The notes below the pieces were generated by a model, which made no database searches, had not been told where the DNA came from, and saw only the letters and a program-made list of their open reading frames with translations. Shown here one piece after another: positions 60,122 through 64,000 of a DNA stretch of 64,000 nt; position 1 is the first letter of the stretch, and each line of letters opens with the position of its first letter. The DNA comes from JAWKIJ01 sp041394325 (lineage in GTDB: Bacteria > Actinomycetota > Acidimicrobiia > Acidimicrobiales > Microtrichaceae). The translations under genes were made by a program, and so were the position numbers. The stretch spans positions 1,364,001 to 1,428,000 of the forward strand of contig JAWKIJ010000001.1 in assembly GCA_041394325.1 (NCBI GenBank). The letters run 5' to 3'.

Positions 60122-61444
60122 GTGCTCGACGGTCTCGAGTCACTCGGCCCCCCACGTCGGATCGCCGTCGTGGGAGCCTCGGTCGCCGGCGTCTGCGCGG
60201 CCGCCGAGCTTCGGCGGGCGGGCTTCGAGGGTGATCTGTTGCTCCTCGACCGTTCGCCGACGGCTCCGGCCGACCCCCCGCCACTGTCCAAGGAGCATCT
60301 CGCCGGCACGATGTCGTCGGGGCAGGCCGTCGCCCGGTTGTGGGACCGCCTCGACGGGATCGAGGTGAGCCTGCGCCTCGGCACCACCGCCACCGGCTTG
60401 CGGATCCCCTTCCGCGGCGATGCCCACGCCGCCGCGGGTGGCCCGGTGCCTCCGGTCGACGCGGCGCACGACGGTCGGTCGATCGAGCTCGACGTCCTCG
60501 ACGCCGACGGATCCGCCCGGACCGTCGTGCTCGACGGAGTCGTGATCGCGACGGGCTCCTCACCCCGGTGGCCCGAGGGCATGGCACCGACGAGCCGGCC
60601 GTCGGGGGTGCACGTGATCCGCGAGCTCGCCGACTCGGTCCGCCTCCGCGAGGATCTCGAGCACGGACCCCGCCACGTAGTGGTGGTGGGCGCCGGCTTC
60701 ATCGGGGCGGAGGTCGCGGCAACCGCCCGCGCCGGAGGCCACGAGGTGACCATGGTCGAAGCCGCACCGCTGCCGATGAGCCGCGCGGTCGGTCCGTTGG
60801 TGGGTCGCTGGGTCGCCGACCTTCACCGTGAACAAGGGGTCGACGTCCGCCTGGGGGTGACGGTGCTCGACGTCGAGGTTGACTCCGGCGGCGCGCTGTG
60901 CGCGGTCGTCCTGAGCGACGGCACCCGCATCGACGCGACCGTCGCGGTGTTCGGGTTGGGCGCCGCCCCCGAGTTGGGGTGGCTGAACGGGTCCGGTTTG
61001 GTCGTACGCGACGGCGTGGTCTGTGACGAGACGCTCTCCGCAGCCCACGGTGTGGTCGCCGCGGGGGATGTCGCGCGATGGCAACATCGGCTCTTCGGGG
61101 AGGAGATGCGCGTGGAGCACTGGGAGAACGCCATCGAGCAGGGTGAGCACGCGGCCCGCCGCCTGTTGGGTCGTACCGAACCGTTCACGTCGGTGCCGTG
61201 GTTCTGGTCGGACCAGTACGGACACAAGATCCAACTGGCGGGCCGCCCCAGAGGTGACGACCAGGTGCAGGTGATCCGCGGTGACCCGACGTCGCGACGG
61301 TTCTGTGTGGCCTTCCGGCGAGGCGATCGTTGTACCGGGGTGTTCGGCGTCGATCAACCGGTCCCGGTGGTACGGGCACGGACCAAGATGGCGTCCTCGC
61401 TCGACTGGTCCGACGTCTGGCCGTCCGAGGGGGGCGAGAAATGA
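60122..61444 (+). CDS. FAD-dependent ferredoxin reductase (putidaredoxin reductase type)
   Basis: A 440-residue pyridine-nucleotide-disulfide-type reductase from GTG 60122. The FAD motif is VVGASVAGVCAAAELRRAG, the NAD(P) motif VVVGAGFIGAEVAATARAGG, and the second FAD contact GVVAAGDVARWQHRLFG. EHWENAIEQGEHAARRLLG and PWFWSDQYGHKIQLAG are typical of BphA4/CamA proteins. It moves electrons from NAD(P)H to the ferredoxin encoded just upstream. Its stop overlaps the next gene's ATG. Confidence 0.9.
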   Translation: MLDGLESLGPPRRIAVVGASVAGVCAAAELRRAGFEGDLLLLDRSPTAPADPPPLSKEHLAGTMSSGQAVARLWDRLDGIEVSLRLGTTATGLRIPFRGDAHAAAGGPVPPVDAAHDGRSIELDVLDADGSARTVVLDGVVIATGSSPRWPEGMAPTSRPSGVHVIRELADSVRLREDLEHGPRHVVVVGAGFIGAEVAATARAGGHEVTMVEAAPLPMSRAVGPLVGRWVADLHREQGVDVRLGVTVLDVEVDSGGALCAVVLSDGTRIDATVAVFGLGAAPELGWLNGSGLVVRDGVVCDETLSAAHGVVAAGDVARWQHRLFGEEMRVEHWENAIEQGEHAARRLLGRTEPFTSVPWFWSDQYGHKIQLAGRPRGDDQVQVIRGDPTSRRFCVAFRRGDRCTGVFGVDQPVPVVRARTKMASSLDWSDVWPSEGGEK

Positions 61445-62133
61445 GCGCCGTCCAACTCGTCACCGGAGTGATCGAGGCGCGGGGCCTCGGGATCGGGGTG
61501 TGGGTGTTGTTCGCCGTCGCGGCCGTCCTGGCGCTGACCGACTGGTGGGCGGTGGCGGGCGAACATCGACCCGTCGAACTGTTCGCGAAGCCCGCGACGA
61601 TGCTGCCGCTCATCGTGTCCGCAGCGGCGATGCCGACGTCGGAGACGGTGCTGCGCGGGTGGTTCGTCGTCGGCCTCGTGTGCTCCCTGGTGGGCGACGT
61701 GTTCCTGATGTCGCAACCTCCGGAGAGGTGGTTCGTTCCCGGACTGGCGGCCTTCCTCGTCGGTCACCTCGCGTACATCGTCGGTCTGTTGGCCGGCGGC
61801 GTCGACCGCGTCGCGGTCGTAATCGGCGCCGTCATGGTGGTGGCAGCGGTGTTCGTGCTCGGACCGAAGGTGTTGGCGGGAGCGCGGAGAGAGGACCCAC
61901 GGCTCGTCTCGCCGGTCGCCGCGTACATCGGGGTCATCTCGGTGATGGTCGTGTGTGCGATCGGCTCGACCGTGTGGTTGGCCATCCTCGGCGCGGTGCT
62001 GTTCTACCTGTCCGACCTGTGCATCGGATGGTCGAGTTTCGTCGGACCGTTCCGTCACTCCCGCCTCGTGATCATCACCACCTATCACCTGGCTCAGGCG
62101 CTGCTCGTCGCGTCGATCCACCTCTCGCGCTGA
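61441..62133 (+). CDS. YhhN/TMEM86-family membrane protein (lysoplasmalogenase-like)
   Basis: A 230-residue protein with about eight membrane helices (VLFAVAAVLALTDWWAV, VVGLVCSLVGDVFLM, AFLVGHLAYIVGLLAGG and more). The family marks are ELFAKPATMLPLIV near the start, LVGDVFLMSQPPERWFVPGL in the middle and FYLSDLCIGWSSFVGPF later. Animal relatives hydrolyse the vinyl-ether bond of lysoplasmalogens; bacterial members are largely untested. ATG 61441 overlaps the reductase stop. Confidence 0.85.
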   Translation: MSAVQLVTGVIEARGLGIGVWVLFAVAAVLALTDWWAVAGEHRPVELFAKPATMLPLIVSAAAMPTSETVLRGWFVVGLVCSLVGDVFLMSQPPERWFVPGLAAFLVGHLAYIVGLLAGGVDRVAVVIGAVMVVAAVFVLGPKVLAGARREDPRLVSPVAAYIGVISVMVVCAIGSTVWLAILGAVLFYLSDLCIGWSSFVGPFRHSRLVIITTYHLAQALLVASIHLSR

Positions 62134-62168
62134 ACACGAGGTCGGCCACGTCGGGGGTGCGGCCGACC

Positions 62169-64000
62169 TCAGCCGGCGTCCAACACCGTGGCGATCCCGC
62201 CCAGTCGTCTCCTGGCCGCCGCGTTGACCCGGGTTCGTTCGAGGTGCTGTGCAACGGTGAGGGCTCCGTGCTCCACGGGGTGCGCAGCGAAGAACCCGCT
62301 GATCTCGGCGACGAGGTCCTCCCCGGCGAACGCCCTGATGCCACCGGCCATTCGCGCGATGCTCGACGACGGGAAGCGCTCGACGAGTTCGTCCCAGCGT
62401 GCCGAGACGAATCGCCACACGTCGGTGCCGCACACGGGGTTGCCCATCGCGGCGGCGAGCGTGAACGGGGCGTTCTGGGTTCGTACCTGGGTACGACACA
62501 GCTCGCACAGGCGGGCGACCAGGACCGGATCGGTGAAAAGCGTCAGGCTGTTCAGCGCACGCATCTCCTCCTGTGGGGTGGAGGCGGCGAGGAAGCGGCT
62601 TTCGAGGACGTCGAACTCGTCGGTCCCACCGTGTCGGGCGACCACGTCGGGTACCGCGGCGGCGAGGTCGGGGTCGGTCGCGTCGAGTGCCGCATCGTCG
62701 GTGAACAGGTGGCGGGCCCGTTCGACCACCGCGTCGACTCCGCCACGGATCCCGGCCAGTCGGAACAGCACCGCCCGTAGGTCGCGCCGTTCGGGGTCGT
62801 CGCCCCCGAGCGGTTCGCCCGAGAACTCCAGCCCCAGGCGCTGCGCCGCGGCCAGGGTCGTCGCGGCGACCCATCGGTACAGCGCCGGACGGTCCGACGG
62901 TTCGATCAGGAGTTCGAGCTCACCGGTGAGCGACGCGATCCGTCGCCAGGTCGCCGGGCCGGTCGCCACTCCCGCGACGCGTCCGACGGTGGACACGAGA
63001 CCGACCGGGTCCAGGCGGTCTCCGAGGAACGCCGCCCAGGCGTCGTCGATCAGGGCATAGCGATCGATCTCGTCGAGGCGCCCGGCAGCGAGGCCGAGTG
63101 CCTCACGTAGCTCCGGCGAGTACGCGCTGCGGTAGAAGCCGTTGAACCCGTCGTTGACGTTGACCCATTCCGGAGCCCCCCCGAGGTCGACCTCGAGCTC
63201 GGAGCCGTCCAACAGGACATGGTGGCTGGTGGTCGCCTCGCCGTTCCCCGCGGTGATCTGGATCGGGACCACCCAACGGTGCGACGCGACGGGGTCGGCA
63301 CCGGCGAACGATGCCGGGGTCTGGCGGAGCCGCACCCCCCGGTCGGTGCGCTCGACGCCGATGACGGGGTGGCCGCCCTGCAGTATCCACGTGTCCATCA
63401 CCGTTCCGACGTCGACGCCGGTCGCGGCCGAGAGTGCACGCCATAGATCCGCGGTGTCGGTGTTGGCGTGGGAGTGCTCCTTGAGATAGCGGTGGATGCC
63501 GTCGCGGAACCGGTCGCTCCCCACCCAGGTATCGAACATCCGCAGCACGGAGGCGCCCTTCTCGTAGGTGAGGATGTCGAACATCGCCTCGGCATCCGCG
63601 GGGGTGGGTACCTCGAACTCGATCGGTCGGGTGCTCGCCAGCGCGTCGGTGTCGAACGCCATGGACTTCGAGAGGCCGAACGAGCTCCACACCCGCCAGT
63701 CGGGTCGGAAGGCGTCGATGCAGGAGAACTCCATGAAGGTGGCGAACGCCTCGTTGAGCCAGATGCCGTTCCACCAGCGCATGGTGACGAGATCACCGAA
63801 CCACATGTGCGCGATCTCATGCGCGATCACCGTCGCCGAGCGTTCGAGCTCCGATCGGTTCGCATCGTGCTCGTCGACCAACAGGATCGACTCGCGGAAC
63901 GTGACGCAGCCGAGGTTCTCCATCGCTCCGAACGCGAAGTCGGGGATCGCGATCAGGTCGAGTTTGTCGCCCGGATACGCGATGCCGTAGTAGTCCTCGA
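62169..64000 (-). CDS. M1-family aminopeptidase (PepN-like), N-terminal part outside the window
   Basis: The last 609 or so residues of an M1 zinc aminopeptidase; the frame is open to the right edge (EDYYGIAYPGDKLDLIAIPD). The exopeptidase motif GAMENLG is present. The zinc motif HEIAHMWFGDL, with the third ligand Glu in WLNEAFATFMEF, is complete. The catalytic Tyr region and the C-terminal ERAP1-like helical domain (residues about 300 on) follow. The enzyme removes N-terminal residues from peptides in the cytoplasm. About 220-250 N-terminal residues are expected beyond the edge. It converges on the YhhN gene. Confidence 0.9.
   Translation of the reverse strand, partial: EDYYGIAYPGDKLDLIAIPDFAFGAMENLGCVTFRESILLVDEHDANRSELERSATVIAHEIAHMWFGDLVTMRWWNGIWLNEAFATFMEFSCIDAFRPDWRVWSSFGLSKSMAFDTDALASTRPIEFEVPTPADAEAMFDILTYEKGASVLRMFDTWVGSDRFRDGIHRYLKEHSHANTDTADLWRALSAATGVDVGTVMDTWILQGGHPVIGVERTDRGVRLRQTPASFAGADPVASHRWVVPIQITAGNGEATTSHHVLLDGSELEVDLGGAPEWVNVNDGFNGFYRSAYSPELREALGLAAGRLDEIDRYALIDDAWAAFLGDRLDPVGLVSTVGRVAGVATGPATWRRIASLTGELELLIEPSDRPALYRWVAATTLAAAQRLGLEFSGEPLGGDDPERRDLRAVLFRLAGIRGGVDAVVERARHLFTDDAALDATDPDLAAAVPDVVARHGGTDEFDVLESRFLAASTPQEEMRALNSLTLFTDPVLVARLCELCRTQVRTQNAPFTLAAAMGNPVCGTDVWRFVSARWDELVERFPSSSIARMAGGIRAFAGEDLVAEISGFFAAHPVEHGALTVAQHLERTRVNAAARRRLGGIATVLDAG

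Noticed and set aside
1..64000. tRNA or rRNA genes and transposase genes
   Set aside because: No GGTTCGANNCC-type T-arm with a matching acceptor stem, no rRNA core sequence and no DDE or serine/tyrosine recombinase motif was recognised by eye; a covariance-model search could still find a tRNA.

Overview
The window is one 64 kb piece of a high-GC (roughly 68-70 %) actinobacterial chromosome. Gene content points to a free-living, lipid- or steroid-using member of the Acidimicrobiia (Ilumatobacter-like). The evidence is a mycofactocin system with a nicotinoprotein alcohol dehydrogenase, a P450, a WS/DGAT acyltransferase, acyl-CoA synthetases, Ltp-type thiolases with OB-fold partners, a KshA-like Rieske oxygenase, F420-type enzymes, a DUF222/HNH gene and TnnAACnnGTTnnA-like (KstR-type) operators. 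The placement is inference; no rRNA or tRNA gene was found. No gene-free stretch exceeds 300 bases.

Layout. 0-9.3 kb: Dyp peroxidase (cut by the left edge), a tandem CheW with a soluble MCP, a P450, a low-GC membrane GNAT protein that looks foreign, an AarF/UbiB kinase, a DUF2236 protein and an acyl-CoA dehydrogenase. 9.3-15.6 kb: CopC-CopD and a secreted partner, a GH36 alpha-galactosidase, an exported unknown, an ADC-like protein. 15.6-22.4 kb: FadD19-like ligase behind an operator, WS/DGAT with a lysine-rich tail, esterase, acetoacetyl-CoA synthetase. 22.5-26.6 kb: DUF222/HNH, HD protein, VWA/AAA pair.

26.6-53.5 kb is a mycofactocin island. It starts with the NDMA-dependent alcohol dehydrogenase. 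mftA (58 codons), mftB, mftC and two FadH/OYE flavoproteins follow in a tightly overlapping operon. After an interruption of about 8 kb (SurE lipoprotein, DUF480-SRPBCC fusion, an unusual peptide-oxygenase operon, a lipoprotein and Lon) comes a second run: acyl-CoA ligase, ETF alpha, FixC-like, FixX-like, ETF beta, mftE, a mycofactocin-type SDR and mftF. Together these encode maturation of the MftA peptide into a glycosylated redox cofactor, dehydrogenases that would use it, and an ETF/FixCX branch that could pass its electrons to quinone. mftD was not found.

The strongest candidate for an undescribed system is at 38.8-41.3 kb. A 78-residue Asp/Gly/Ser repeat peptide overlaps a JmjC/cupin_4 oxygenase gene, which overlaps a sucrase/ferredoxin-like [2Fe-2S] protein. 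This looks like a RiPP-type or structural-peptide hydroxylation unit.

53.5-62.1 kb holds a catabolic block: two OB-fold proteins, two Cys-less thiolase-fold proteins, a Rieske oxygenase, amidohydrolase, epimerase, 3Fe-4S ferredoxin, ferredoxin reductase and a YhhN protein. Three of the four operator-like palindromes lie here. The right edge cuts an M1 aminopeptidase.

About 20 reading-frame breaks occur in otherwise well-conserved genes, many at G or C runs. Most are probably sequence errors rather than pseudogenes, so boundaries of the affected genes are given across the break.
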